DNA of 49,569 bases. Source: Clostridiales bacterium (lineage in GTDB: Bacteria > Bacillota > Clostridia > Caldicoprobacterales > DTU083). Both the position numbers and the translations under genes were made by a program. The notes under the pieces are model-generated. The model saw nothing but the letters and a program-made list of their open reading frames with translations. It ran no database searches and had not been told where the DNA came from. Positions 11,404 through 20,332 of the stretch are shown here, in pieces (the stretch's first letter is position 1; the number at the start of each line of letters is the position of its first letter). The stretch is taken from assembly GCA_012838915.1 (NCBI GenBank), contig DUOI01000054.1:1-49569 (forward strand), read 5' to 3'.

Positions 11404-13296
11404 ATGGAATTTCAAGCAGGAAAGTACGATATTATTGTAACAGGTGCAGGCCACGCAGGCTGTGAGGCTGCTCTGGCGGCTGCCAGAATGGGAATGAACA
11501 CCCTGGTGGTTGCACTTAATCTGGATGCAGTAGCCCTTATGGCCTGTAATCCTGCCATAGGAGGCACTTCCAAGGGACACCTGGTGCGGGAAGTAGATGC
11601 CCTGGGCGGGGAAATGGGGATTAATATCGACAAATCCTTTATCCAAATAAGAATGCTGAATACCGGAAAGGGCCCGGCAGTTCATTCACTCAGGGCACAG
11701 GCCGATAAGAAAAAGTATCAGGCGGAAATGAAGTTCACCCTGGAGAATCAGAAGAATCTTACATTGTGCCAGGGAGAGGTGGAGGAAATCCGGACCTCAG
11801 GCGGCCGGGTTTGCGGAGTGAAGCTGGCCACAGGTGAGGTGTATTCATGCCGCTCTGTTATCGTTGCCTCCGGTGTTTACCTGAAAAGCCGGATTATAAT
11901 AGGTGAATACTCTGTTGACAGCGGACCCAACGGCCTGTTTCCGGCAAATCGTCTGTCTGAAAATTTGAAGGACCTGGGATTCAGGCTGCAAAGGTTCAAA
12001 ACCGGTACTCCTGCCAGAGTAAATAAAAAATCGCTGGACTTTTCCAAAATGATCATTCAACCGGGGGATCCCAGGGTATATCCCTTTTCGTTCCTGAATA
12101 AACCCATTGAAAGAGAACAGGTTCCCTGCTGGCTTACCTATACCAATGAACGTACTCATCAGATTATCAGGGAAAATCTGCACCGATCCCCCATGTATTC
12201 AGGAGTAATTGAAGGTATTGGAGCACGTTATTGTCCTTCCATAGAAGACAAGGTGGTCCGATTTCATGAAAAGATGAGCCATCAGATATTTATTGAACCG
12301 GAAGGACTTCATACAAATGAAATGTATGTACAGGGCATGTCCTCCAGCCTGCCTGTGGATGTTCAGATTGCTGCCTACCGGACCATCCCGGGAATGGAAC
12401 AGGTAGAGATTATGAGGCCTGCCTATGCTATAGAATATGACTGTATAGATTCAACTCAGCTTAAACTATCCCTGGAATCCAGAAATATTGAAGGCTTATT
12501 TTTAGCGGGACAGATTAACGGCAGCTCGGGTTATGAAGAGGCTGCTGCCCAGGGAATAATTGCCGGTATTAATGCAGTACAGTATATAAGACAGGAAGAA
12601 CCACTTATTTTGGACAGGTCCGACGCCTATATCGGCGTTTTAATAGATGATCTGGTAACCAAGGGAACGCCGGAGCCCTACCGGATGATGACTTCCCGTG
12701 CTGAATACCGGCTTCTGCTGAGGCAGGACAATGCAGACATGCGTTTGACAGAAAAAGGGTATCGAATCGGCCTGGTTGAGGAAGAGCGATATCAAAAGCT
12801 GTGCACCAAGCAGGAAACAATTCAAAGGGAATTGGAAAAATTAAGGAATGCTGTGATTCCACCTTCGGAATGGGTTAATGAATACTTGGAGGATAAAGGC
12901 TCCTCCCCATTGAAGAGTGGAATACAATTGTATGATTTGCTGAAACGTCCGGAAATCAGCTTTTCAGATATTATTAAACTGGGGGAAACAACGGAGCAAA
13001 TACAGCCTGAAATCCAGGTGCAGTTGGAAATTCATGCAAAGTATGATGGATATATTCAGAAGCAGTTAAAGCAGGTTGAGCAGTTTAAGAAAATGGAGAA
13101 GCTGAAAATTCCGCGAGATTTGGACTACAGCAATATCACCGGGCTGAAGACAGAATCCATGCAAAAACTGCAGAAAATGCAGCCGGAAAATATAGGACAG
13201 GCCTCAAGGATTTCCGGAGTGTCTCCTGCGGATATTTCGGTGTTGATGGTATACCTGGAAAAGCGCAGAAGGGAGAAGAGAAGCAATGAAGCATGA
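11404..13296 (+). CDS. mnmG: tRNA U34 modification enzyme MnmG (GidA)
   Basis: MnmG is the FAD- and NADH-dependent partner of MnmE. The 630-aa protein is full length. The N-terminal FAD-binding motif is [19 protein letters not shown], and the GidA signatures [28 protein letters not shown] and [16 protein letters not shown] are present. The C-terminal helical tRNA-binding region ends in [14 protein letters not shown]. It is preceded by mnmE and overlaps rsmG by 11 bases, so the three are expected to be on one mRNA. Confidence 0.98.
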   Translation: MEFQAGKYDIIVTGAGHAGCEAALAAARMGMNTLVVALNLDAVALMACNPAIGGTSKGHLVREVDALGGEMGINIDKSFIQIRMLNTGKGPAVHSLRAQADKKKYQAEMKFTLENQKNLTLCQGEVEEIRTSGGRVCGVKLATGEVYSCRSVIVASGVYLKSRIIIGEYSVDSGPNGLFPANRLSENLKDLGFRLQRFKTGTPARVNKKSLDFSKMIIQPGDPRVYPFSFLNKPIEREQVPCWLTYTNERTHQIIRENLHRSPMYSGVIEGIGARYCPSIEDKVVRFHEKMSHQIFIEPEGLHTNEMYVQGMSSSLPVDVQIAAYRTIPGMEQVEIMRPAYAIEYDCIDSTQLKLSLESRNIEGLFLAGQINGSSGYEEAAAQGIIAGINAVQYIRQEEPLILDRSDAYIGVLIDDLVTKGTPEPYRMMTSRAEYRLLLRQDNADMRLTEKGYRIGLVEEERYQKLCTKQETIQRELEKLRNAVIPPSEWVNEYLEDKGSSPLKSGIQLYDLLKRPEISFSDIIKLGETTEQIQPEIQVQLEIHAKYDGYIQKQLKQVEQFKKMEKLKIPRDLDYSNITGLKTESMQKLQKMQPENIGQASRISGVSPADISVLMVYLEKRRREKRSNEA

Positions 13297-14005
13297 TATG
13301 CAGCCTTTTGTTGAAGGCTGTGCTGCAATGAAGATAGATTTGAGTAAAAGTCAATTGGCTGATTTTGAAGCCTATCTCTCCCTGCTTTTGGAATGGAATC
13401 AAAAAATGAATTTAACTGCAATCAGGGATCCAAAGGAAATCATGGTACAGCATTTCTTGGACTCCATATCAGTTTTGAAGCTGGATATCGTCAGGGATGG
13501 TTTTAATATATTGGATGTTGGCTCCGGAGCCGGCTTTCCGGGTATACCCATAAAGATTATGTGTCCTGAAATATCCCTGACCCTGGTTGATTCAGTACAG
13601 AAAAAGACGGGTTTTTTAAGTAAAGTAATTGAGCGGCTGAAGTTGGAAAACAGTAAGGCCGTCCACGCCAGGGCGGAAGAGCTGGCAAGGCAGTCCGGCA
13701 TGCGGGAAACCTTTGATATGGTTGTATCCAGGGCTGTGGCCGAACTTCGCGTGTTAGCAGAGTATTGCCTGCCCTTTGTAAAGCTAAACGGCTGTTTTGT
13801 TGCTCATAAAGGGCCGGGGGCCGGTGAAGAATTGGAACAGGCAGAAAATGCCCTTAAAATTCTGGGAGGGAAATGGATGGAAACAAGGCTTATGAATATC
13901 CCCTTTTCGGAAAGAATCCATAACCTGGTTTTTATAAAAAAGGTTAACAAAACGCCAAAACAATACCCAAGAAATGTAGGCAAACCAAAAAAATCACCCC
14001 TGTGA
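13286..14005 (+). CDS. rsmG: 16S rRNA (guanine527-N7)-methyltransferase RsmG
   Basis: RsmG (GidB) uses S-adenosylmethionine to methylate G527 of 16S rRNA; its loss gives low-level streptomycin resistance in other bacteria. The 239-aa protein has the SAM-binding motif [16 protein letters not shown], the acidic strand [10 protein letters not shown] and VVSRAVAEL. The start at 13286 overlaps mnmG; an internal ATG at 13328 is possible. A terminator follows, closing the rightward operon. Confidence 0.97.
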   Translation: MKHDMQPFVEGCAAMKIDLSKSQLADFEAYLSLLLEWNQKMNLTAIRDPKEIMVQHFLDSISVLKLDIVRDGFNILDVGSGAGFPGIPIKIMCPEISLTLVDSVQKKTGFLSKVIERLKLENSKAVHARAEELARQSGMRETFDMVVSRAVAELRVLAEYCLPFVKLNGCFVAHKGPGAGEELEQAENALKILGGKWMETRLMNIPFSERIHNLVFIKKVNKTPKQYPRNVGKPKKSPL

Positions 14006-14012
14006 GATGCAG

Positions 14013-14046
14013 AAAACCGCTTTTATAAGAGCGGTTTTTAGTTTTT
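14013..14046 (+). terminator. Rho-independent terminator after rsmG
   Basis: AAAACCGCT (14013-14021) pairs with AGCGGTTTT (14030-14038) across an eight-base loop and is followed by a T-rich tract. It lies eight bases after the rsmG stop. Confidence 0.9.
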
Positions 14047-14206
14047 TATATGGAATTATACTAAATAATGATGAAAAATAAAGAATAATGGAATAAGTAA
14101 GAGTAAATGAGATGTAGAAAGAGGTAGATAAAAAAATATGCCTAATTAGAAGGAATATGATAAAATATGAAGAATAGTACTGGTAATGAAGCATGGAGGG
14201 ATAGCA

Positions 14207-15076
14207 ATGAAAAAACTATCACGCATCCATAGCAGCAATACAGCATCCGAAAACCGGAGCATGAAAAGAATAGAAAATATACCGGTACATCTTATTAAAC
14301 CCAATCCCTATCAGCCGAGAAAAAACTTTTCCCTGCAGGGCCTGGAAGGGCTTGCCCAATCCATTAAGCAATACGGTGTTATTCAACCCATTACGGTCAG
14401 AAGTTCTCCTCACGGAGGTTATGAGCTGATTGCAGGTGAAAGAAGACTTCGTGCCGTAAAGCTGGCAGGGCTGGATTACATACCGGCTATCATAGTCTAC
14501 GCCTATGAGCAGGACTCAGCCATTATGACTATGATAGAAAATCTGCAAAGAGAAAACCTTCACTATTTGGAGGAAGCAAAGGGGTATGTAAGCCTGATTC
14601 AGGATCATGGGCTGACACAGGAAGAGCTGGCAGTCAAGCTGGGCAAGAATCAATCAACAATAGCCAACAAGCTGCGAATTTTGAAACTCTCCAATGAAAT
14701 AAAGGAAGTGCTGATACGGGAAAACCTGACTGAACGGCATGCCCGGGCATTATTAAAGCTGCCGGACGATGAATTGCGAATGAAGGTTGTCAGGCAGGTT
14801 GTAGAAAGCAAGATGAATGTCAGGGATACGGAAGAAGTTATTGAACAAATAATTAAAAGCCTGCACAGAGAGCGGGAAAATGAAAGCCATGCAGGAGATG
14901 AACAGATTAGGAAAGCACAGAAGAAAATATTCAGGCGAACAAAGGATATCAGGCTGTTTATTAACACCCTTCGCAATGCTGTGAATTTGCTGAAAAGCTA
15001 CGGATTGGCAGTACAGTATACTCAGCTGGATAAGGGGGATGCGATCGAAGTAGTTGTAACTATCCCCAAAATGTAA
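14207..15076 (+). CDS. noc: ParB-family nucleoid occlusion protein (Noc-like)
   Basis: Noc is a ParB paralogue that in Bacillus binds its own DNA sites and blocks septum formation over the chromosome. The protein has 289 aa from the ATG at 14207, which follows GGAGGG by nine bases. The N-terminal ParB/CTPase domain has the P-motif GGYELIAGERRLRAVKLAG, and the helix-turn-helix is LTQEELAVKLGKNQSTIANK. The C-terminal third is rich in charged residues and ends EVVVTIPKM. The first ten residues (MKKLSRIHSS) lack an obvious amphipathic helix like that of B. subtilis Noc. Position between rsmG and parA supports the name; a second ParB role cannot be excluded. Confidence 0.88.
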   Translation: MKKLSRIHSSNTASENRSMKRIENIPVHLIKPNPYQPRKNFSLQGLEGLAQSIKQYGVIQPITVRSSPHGGYELIAGERRLRAVKLAGLDYIPAIIVYAYEQDSAIMTMIENLQRENLHYLEEAKGYVSLIQDHGLTQEELAVKLGKNQSTIANKLRILKLSNEIKEVLIRENLTERHARALLKLPDDELRMKVVRQVVESKMNVRDTEEVIEQIIKSLHRERENESHAGDEQIRKAQKKIFRRTKDIRLFINTLRNAVNLLKSYGLAVQYTQLDKGDAIEVVVTIPKM

Positions 15077-15096
15077 TAATTAAAAGCACATCTACA

Positions 15097-15363
15097 TCAG
15101 ATATTTCCGCTGATCAATAATATACCTATGATAATAAAGGCAACTCCTGAGGCATAATGTATATAGCTTTGAGGGATATACTTGGTTAATATGCTGCCGG
15201 CCAGTACACCAATCAGCGAGGAGGCGGCAAGGGCAAGGGTGGAGCCGAAAAAAACCAACCAGATACAATTTGATTTGGCAGCCATTAACATGGTTGCCAA
15301 TTGTGTTTTGTCGCCTAATTCGGCTAAGAATACCAAACAAAAAGTCAGGATAAATGTTTTCAT
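15097..15363 (-). CDS. Single-domain GDT1/UPF0016 (TMEM165-type) cation transporter
   Basis: This 88-aa membrane protein begins MKTFILTFCLVFLAELGDKT, containing the family signature E-x-G-D-K-T once. It has about three hydrophobic helices: residues 1-17, 31-53 and 65-84. GDT1/TMEM165 proteins move Ca2+ or Mn2+. Many have two copies of this domain in one chain, whereas single-domain bacterial forms must pair. The start at 15363 follows GAGGG by five bases; the upstream extension is not homologous. It faces noc convergently and parA divergently. Confidence 0.88.
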   Translation of the reverse strand: MKTFILTFCLVFLAELGDKTQLATMLMAAKSNCIWLVFFGSTLALAASSLIGVLAGSILTKYIPQSYIHYASGVAFIIIGILLISGNI

Positions 15364-15500
15364 GACAGCCCTCATATATCTCTTTTTTTCTGTTATATAT
15401 ACATCTATACGATAATAAATAGAAAAATATGACTTAACCCTTTCAACTATATAAAATATCATCTATAATAGGTATAACAAGAATTAAGGGAGTGCATTTC

Positions 15501-16283
15501 ATGTCCAGGATTATTGCAATTGCCAACCAGAAGGGCGGTGTCGGCAAGACTACTACCAATGTAAATTTAAGCGCCTGTTTGGCTGCGCTTGGGAAAAAGG
15601 TGCTGACAATAGATATAGATCCCCAGGGAAACACAACCAGCGGCCTGGGAATAGATAAAAATCAGATTCAGACATCCATCTACGATGTCATGATAAACGG
15701 AGCACCTATTAAGGACACCATCCATCATACCGATTATGACAACCTGGATATTATAGTTTCCAAAATAGAATTAGCCGGAGCGGAAATAGAAATGGTACCC
15801 ATGATGGCCAGGGAGACCATCCTGAAAAAAGCTCTTGAAGAAATCAGGGATGAATATGACTATATCCTCATTGACTGCCCCCCTTCTCTGGGGTTAATCA
15901 CCATCAATGCGCTTACTGCAGCTGATACGCTGCTGGTACCCATTCAATGCGAATACTATGCATTGGAAGGCCTGACTCAATTGCTCAGTACTTTCGAGTT
16001 GGTCAGGATGAATTTGAATCCCGGCCTTGAGATCGAAGGCGTAGTTTTAACCATGTTTGATTCCAGAACCAACCTTGCCATTCAAGTGGTGGATGAAGTA
16101 AAAAAGCATTTTCGCAACAAGGTGTATACCACAATAATTCCCAGGAATGTGCGGCTGGGCGAAGCCCCCAGCCACGGTGTTCCGGTTATAGTATACGACC
16201 CTAAGTGTTCAGGTGCAGAGGCCTACATGGATTTGGCACAGGAAATGATAGATAATGAAACGGAGGATGACGGATGGCTGTAA
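15501..16283 (+). CDS. parA: Chromosome-partitioning ATPase ParA/Soj
   Basis: ParA (Soj) is the deviant Walker ATPase that works with ParB on origin segregation and in Bacillus also modulates DnaA. It has 260 aa from the ATG at 15501. The deviant Walker A motif is NQKGGVGKTTTNVNLSACLA with the signature lysine, followed by DIDPQGNTTSGLG and DYILIDCPPSLGLITINAL. The end overlaps the parB start by ten bases, which implies coupled translation. Confidence 0.98.
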   Translation: MSRIIAIANQKGGVGKTTTNVNLSACLAALGKKVLTIDIDPQGNTTSGLGIDKNQIQTSIYDVMINGAPIKDTIHHTDYDNLDIIVSKIELAGAEIEMVPMMARETILKKALEEIRDEYDYILIDCPPSLGLITINALTAADTLLVPIQCEYYALEGLTQLLSTFELVRMNLNPGLEIEGVVLTMFDSRTNLAIQVVDEVKKHFRNKVYTTIIPRNVRLGEAPSHGVPVIVYDPKCSGAEAYMDLAQEMIDNETEDDGWL

Positions 16284-17134
16284 AAAAGGGTTTGGGAAGA
16301 GGACTGGATGCCTTGTTTGAAAGCTATAAGGGAGAAATAAGGCCGGATGTTAAAAAAGATTCCAGGGTACAGGAGATTAAATTAACAGATATCGATCCCA
16401 ACCCCAAACAACCCAGAAAGCAATTTGATGAGGAAAAGATTGAAGAATTGACGAATTCCATTCGAGCCCATGGTGTGGTCCAACCCATCATTGTACGTCC
16501 CTCCGGAAACAGATACATACTGGTAGCCGGTGAACGAAGGTGGAGAGCATCCCGGGCAGCCAATAAGACTACCATCCCGGCCCTGGTTCTGGATTTGAAT
16601 GATAAAGAGGCCTTGGAGATCAGCCTGATAGAAAATCTTCAACGGGAAGATTTAAACCCGATTGAGGAAGCCAGGGGAATACAGGAGATGATTGATAAAT
16701 TGGAGCTGACCCAGGAGGAAGCTGCAGAACGGTTGGGGAAAAGCAGGCCGGCAATAGCAAATGCTTTAAGGCTGCTCCAGCTTTCAAAAGCAATACAGGA
16801 TATGCTTGCGGAGAATAAGCTGTCGGCAGGCCATGCGCGGGCTTTGCTGTCCATATCCGACGAGAGGAAAAGAGAAGAAGTTGCAGCAATGATTATAAGC
16901 AAGGGTCTCAGCGTCAGGGAAACAGAGAAGCTGATTCAGAATCTGAACAGGAGAAAGAAGAAATACAAGGCAGTGCAAAAGCCCAGCTACATATTGGAAA
17001 TTGAATCTGAACTGGAAGATTCCCTGGGCACGAGAGTGAAAATAAATCCGGGCGCTAAAAAAGGAATTATTGAAATCGAATACTACAGCAACGAGGATTT
17101 AGAAAGAATTTTAGAAAGAATAACATCCCATTAA
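16274..17134 (+). CDS. parB: Chromosome-partitioning protein ParB/Spo0J
   Basis: ParB is a CTP-dependent DNA clamp that loads at parS and spreads. The 286-aa protein starts MAVKKGLGRGLDALF, the typical ParA-contact tail. The CTP-binding region includes YILVAGERRWRASRAANK; the helix-turn-helix is LTQEEAAERLGKSRPAIANA. The C-terminal dimer domain ends DLERILERITSH. Two parS sites lie directly after its stop codon. Confidence 0.98.
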   Translation: MAVKKGLGRGLDALFESYKGEIRPDVKKDSRVQEIKLTDIDPNPKQPRKQFDEEKIEELTNSIRAHGVVQPIIVRPSGNRYILVAGERRWRASRAANKTTIPALVLDLNDKEALEISLIENLQREDLNPIEEARGIQEMIDKLELTQEEAAERLGKSRPAIANALRLLQLSKAIQDMLAENKLSAGHARALLSISDERKREEVAAMIISKGLSVRETEKLIQNLNRRKKKYKAVQKPSYILEIESELEDSLGTRVKINPGAKKGIIEIEYYSNEDLERILERITSH

Positions 17135-17141
17135 ATAAAAA

Positions 17142-17157
17142 TGTTTCACGTGAAACG
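17142..17157. promoter_or_regulatory. parS site 1
   Basis: TGTTTCACGTGAAACG contains the perfect 14-base palindrome GTTTCACGTGAAAC and differs from the parS consensus TGTTTCACGTGAAACA only in the last base. It lies eight bases after parB. Confidence 0.96.
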
Positions 17158-17169
17158 CTGTCGAAAATT

Positions 17170-17185
17170 TGTTTCACGTGAAACA
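17170..17185. promoter_or_regulatory. parS site 2
   Basis: TGTTTCACGTGAAACA is a perfect 16-base parS consensus, 28 bases from the equivalent point of site 1. The pair lies about 10 kb from the origin. Confidence 0.97.
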
Positions 17186-17222
17186 TTTTGTTTGTTCCGG
17201 TATTATTAACAGGATATAACCG

Positions 17223-17287
17223 GACCGGTCAACGGGAGATAATCCTTTATCGGATATTTCATTGGCCGGTCTTATTTTATTTTTTAT
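17223..17287 (+). terminator. Terminator after parB
   Basis: GACCGGTCAA (17223-17232) pairs with TTGGCCGGTC (17262-17271, one G-T pair) and is followed by TTATTTTATTTTTT. The loop can form its own small stem. The T-tract runs into the 3' end of the convergent cvpA-like gene. Confidence 0.75.
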
Positions 17288-17982
17288 CGGCCTCTTACGA
17301 AATTTGTGAAGATGTTGGAGAGGTGGAAAAAATCGGCCAGCTTGGAGCCGTCCAGGTATTCGTTGACTATATCGGTGGGGACTAACACCAGTAATATAGG
17401 GATTAATGCAAATATCAGATAAACAATAAAAAAACCTCTGAATATTCCCAGTGCTGCACCGGCAGCGCCGTCAAACTTTTTAAGCACCGGCAGGTTGCTG
17501 ACGGTTTTGGAAATTGAAACGATGATGGTAAATATAACCTTGGCCAATAAAAATAATATAATAAAACTGGCAATATTAATAATAACAATCGCTATGGTGG
17601 AATCAAAATACTCTCCCAGGGTGCTGATGCCCTCCAATGGCTTATTGAAATCCGACACCAGTATATTGCTGAATGGGTTGGGCAGCTGTGATTTTTCCAC
17701 TATTGCTTTGAGCTGCTCAACAGAAAAGGTCTGGATGCTTGCCCTTCTGTCTTCAATACTATGGATATGAACGCTGCCTTCCGCATATAAGATCATTATT
17801 TGAATCAGGGACGGAAACATGCCCAATATCAGCTTTGTTATAAAGGGATAGAATATAACAGCAATCAGCCAGGATAAGAAAAATGAAGCCGTATGCAAGG
17901 CGGACAGAATAAACCCATTATACGAGCCAACCACCATGCTGATGCTCATAATTAAGAATATAACCATATCAATAATATTCAT
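17284..17982 (-). CDS. CvpA-family membrane protein
   Basis: This 232-aa protein has four predicted membrane helices (about residues 3-25, 28-58, 130-158 and 180-202). The N-terminal NIIDMVIFLIMSISMVVGSY and the segment KKFDGAAGAALGIFRGFFIV match the CvpA/colicin V production family. The family has been linked to envelope stress; its biochemical role is not settled. A large soluble loop at about residues 60-125 is specific to this protein. The start overlaps the stop of the upstream leftward gene by four bases, so the two are translationally coupled. Confidence 0.85.
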   Translation of the reverse strand: MNIIDMVIFLIMSISMVVGSYNGFILSALHTASFFLSWLIAVIFYPFITKLILGMFPSLIQIMILYAEGSVHIHSIEDRRASIQTFSVEQLKAIVEKSQLPNPFSNILVSDFNKPLEGISTLGEYFDSTIAIVIINIASFIILFLLAKVIFTIIVSISKTVSNLPVLKKFDGAAGAALGIFRGFFIVYLIFALIPILLVLVPTDIVNEYLDGSKLADFFHLSNIFTNFVRGR

Positions 17983-19103
17983 TCGCTGTCTTCCTCCTGT
18001 TTATCGGATGTATACAATTGCAAAACATTGCTTTCTGTGCGTACATATAGATATTCCGGATTCACGGGGCTGAACTTCATCCAACTGACCGGATGCTGTA
18101 ACCTTTGTTTCTTTATCATCTCCCCCTTTTTATCCAGAAAGACTAAATTTTGTCTGAACTCTGCAGCTGCATATCCCGACCTGTAAATATTCAGTTCGGA
18201 AAGGTATTTGGGGAAAGTTTTCATGTAATAACCCTCTTTATCAATTACAAGTACATTTCCTTCGTTTTCCCCAATCCTGGATTTTTCGGGGAAATAAAAA
18301 AGCAGTTCATTCCCGGCGGGCAAGACTTCAAAGACGCCTTCTGATTCATGGGGAACAGACCATTGTAATTCACCTTCCACATTGTAACACAGAATGTCCT
18401 TAATTCCTATCAAAATAACGGTATTTTCCATCCTGTAAATTTCATATATAAATTCATTTTCCAGGCTTAGCACTCCGTACAATTCATTTCGATTTTTGTA
18501 ATGGAAAACCCGGGTAATAGGCACCGGGGAATCCAGGCTGAGGGTAAGCAGCGACAAGTCCGTCCCATAAGCATCAACCGAAACATAATTTGCATTGCCT
18601 GTTCCGTCCAGGGAAATTAAAAAATCGCTGCCCTTTACCAGGATAAAGGGGCAGGCCGGTGTTGTATCCTCTTCCTGTAACAACAGGACTAAATAATCTT
18701 CATATTCTTTAAGGTCAAATATCATTGCGCCCTGGTTTTCATATACAAGAGTGAAGGGCACGGTCTGGGTATTGTATATCCGGTTGTTTGCCGTAGCTAT
18801 ATAATTATCGGTATGGGCAATGATATTGATTTCATTGTTTTCGGCAGTTAAATCATCCTGGGTGAAGGGCGGTTTCCTCTCGGTCTGATCCCAATTGTAA
18901 AATCTGGAGGGAGAGCCGCACACAATCCATCCCTCGGCAAAAAAGCGAATATCCTCCTGTTGGGTAAAGGGAATGGACATATCAGATAATACCGGGCAAA
19001 AGTCCGGTGTAAGCCGGCCTTTTATTTTTGGAAATAAAAAATAAATTGCAGCAATTGCAATTATCAAAATCGCTGTCAATAGCATTTTGGCCTTGCGTCG
19101 CAT
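17979..19103 (-). CDS. Membrane-anchored, beta-propeller-like protein of unknown function (DUF5711-like)
   Basis: The 374-aa product starts MRRKAKMLLTAILIIAIAAI, a signal anchor with a cytoplasmic basic tail, followed by an extracellular region. This region is made of repeated beta-strand-like units such as FDLKEYEDYLVLLLQEE and ENEFIYEIYRMENTVILIG, which suggests a propeller fold. I believe it matches the DUF5711 family of Firmicutes but cannot verify this. The start at 19103 follows AAGGAG by five bases; a reading from 19223 lacks support. It overlaps the cvpA-like gene and may act with it at the envelope. No catalytic motif is visible. Confidence 0.72.
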   Translation of the reverse strand: MRRKAKMLLTAILIIAIAAIYFLFPKIKGRLTPDFCPVLSDMSIPFTQQEDIRFFAEGWIVCGSPSRFYNWDQTERKPPFTQDDLTAENNEINIIAHTDNYIATANNRIYNTQTVPFTLVYENQGAMIFDLKEYEDYLVLLLQEEDTTPACPFILVKGSDFLISLDGTGNANYVSVDAYGTDLSLLTLSLDSPVPITRVFHYKNRNELYGVLSLENEFIYEIYRMENTVILIGIKDILCYNVEGELQWSVPHESEGVFEVLPAGNELLFYFPEKSRIGENEGNVLVIDKEGYYMKTFPKYLSELNIYRSGYAAAEFRQNLVFLDKKGEMIKKQRLQHPVSWMKFSPVNPEYLYVRTESNVLQLYTSDKQEEDSE

Positions 19104-19293
19104 GGCTTTCTCCTTAAACACGTTGCACGTTCTCATATATAATTCGTTGTAAATCGATAAATTCCTTCCTGATGCAAAATATCTTCTGTCTATAAACAGG
19201 CATATTCCCATGCCGGCGTACATGCATAAATGGACGATTCCTCAACATAAAATACTATTGAACCAGGCATTTCATTTCATCTGCGCTACATTC

Positions 19294-19314
19294 TTTTCCC
19301 CTGATCGGGGAAAA
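19294..19314. repeat. Inverted repeat upstream of yyaC
   Basis: TTTTCCCC, TGATC, GGGGAAAA form a perfect 8-bp inverted repeat 34 bases upstream of the yyaC start. It lies between two divergent genes and could be an operator. Function is unknown. Confidence 0.6.
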
Positions 19315-19348
19315 TATAGTACAGGTGCAATTACATCAGGAGGCAGGC

Positions 19349-19990
19349 ATGGAGAAAATCAGGGATGAGTTCTCAATAGACATTAACCATTCACATGCAT
19401 TAACTCTTTTTGGCAGAAGTTTTAATAAATTGTTCAAGCAGTATTATACTGAACAATACAGCGATGTTGTTATACTATGCATTGGTACAGACCGATCTAC
19501 CGGAGACTGTCTGGGCCCCCTGGTGGGACATAAGTTAAAATTAGTACCATACAGAAAAATTGAGATATATGGCACATTGGATAATCCCGTTCATGCGAAA
19601 AACCTGTGCGAGGTAATCCAGGAAATTAAGCGTAAACATGTCCGGCCCTTTATAATAGCCATAGATGCCTGTCTCGGCAAGCCGGAGCGGGTGGGTATGA
19701 TAAGCATCGGCAAAGGGCCTCTGCGTCCCGGGGCGGGAGTGAACAAGTCATTGCCGGAAATTGGGCATATTCATATTGTAGGCGTTGTTAACATGAGCGG
19801 TTTCATGGAGTATTTGATTCTGCAAAACACCAGGCTGAATCTGGTTATGCGGATGGCGGATATTATCAGCAGTGGTATTCATTTTAATATTTGGAAATAT
19901 GTTAAGGACAATAATGTAGAAGATCAGTTGGATCAAAAACACGGCGAACAATCGAATTCATCAAAGTGCGTGGAGTTGGGAAATCAATAA
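19349..19990 (+). CDS. yyaC: YyaC-type spore protease-like protein (DUF1256)
   Basis: The 213-aa protein belongs to the YyaC/DUF1256 family, distantly related to the germination protease GPR and found in spore formers. Signatures are CIGTDRSTGDCLGPLVGHKL, with the Asp/Thr motif, and FIIAIDACLGKPERVG. Bacillus yyaC is expressed in the forespore, so a sporulation role is likely here. The ATG at 19349 follows AGGAGG with seven bases between; an upstream GTG at 19325 is less likely. The tail (EDQLDQKHGEQSNSSK) is polar and variable. Its 3' end overlaps the convergent ykuS-like gene by 7 bases. Confidence 0.9.
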   Translation: MEKIRDEFSIDINHSHALTLFGRSFNKLFKQYYTEQYSDVVILCIGTDRSTGDCLGPLVGHKLKLVPYRKIEIYGTLDNPVHAKNLCEVIQEIKRKHVRPFIIAIDACLGKPERVGMISIGKGPLRPGAGVNKSLPEIGHIHIVGVVNMSGFMEYLILQNTRLNLVMRMADIISSGIHFNIWKYVKDNNVEDQLDQKHGEQSNSSKCVELGNQ

Positions 19991-20271
19991 TAAAACAACG
20001 GGCTGTATACCTTGTTTTCTATCATAGCCATGATTTGCTCAGGCGTTTTGTCTTTTGCCTGAATGAGCAGTATTCCGGCGGATTCCGATTCAGACTGCAT
20101 GTAATTATCCAGGGAAGAATATAAGCCTGCCTGTCCCGGGGAATTCTGCCCCTGGTAAATATAAACCGAGACAGGAGTATCAATTTCATCGGCAAAAACA
20201 GTATTGTATCCATGCTCTTCCAGGGCTTGCTTTAATTCTTCCAGGCCTCTTTCCAAAGCAATTGTTTTCAT
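19984..20271 (-). CDS. YkuS-family protein (UPF0180)
   Basis: This 95-aa protein, beginning MKTIALERGLEELKQALEEH, resembles the UPF0180/YkuS family, which has no known function. Members usually have about 80 aa with a Rossmann-like alpha/beta fold. Its Shine-Dalgarno sequence GGGAGGTG lies inside one arm of an inverted repeat (20278-20284 with 20305-20311), which could hide the site in the mRNA. It overlaps yyaC tail to tail by seven bases. Confidence 0.8.
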   Translation of the reverse strand: MKTIALERGLEELKQALEEHGYNTVFADEIDTPVSVYIYQGQNSPGQAGLYSSLDNYMQSESESAGILLIQAKDKTPEQIMAMIENKVYSPLFYY

Positions 20272-20332
20272 TAAAAAAACACCTCCCGTTTTATTATGGC
20301 GGAAAGGTGTTCTGTTTATGCGTTTGAAACAG

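Noticed and set aside
17142-17185. Twin palindromes as transposon ends or terminator
   Set aside because: Both match parS exactly and lie after parB; the real terminator with a T-run lies further on at 17223.
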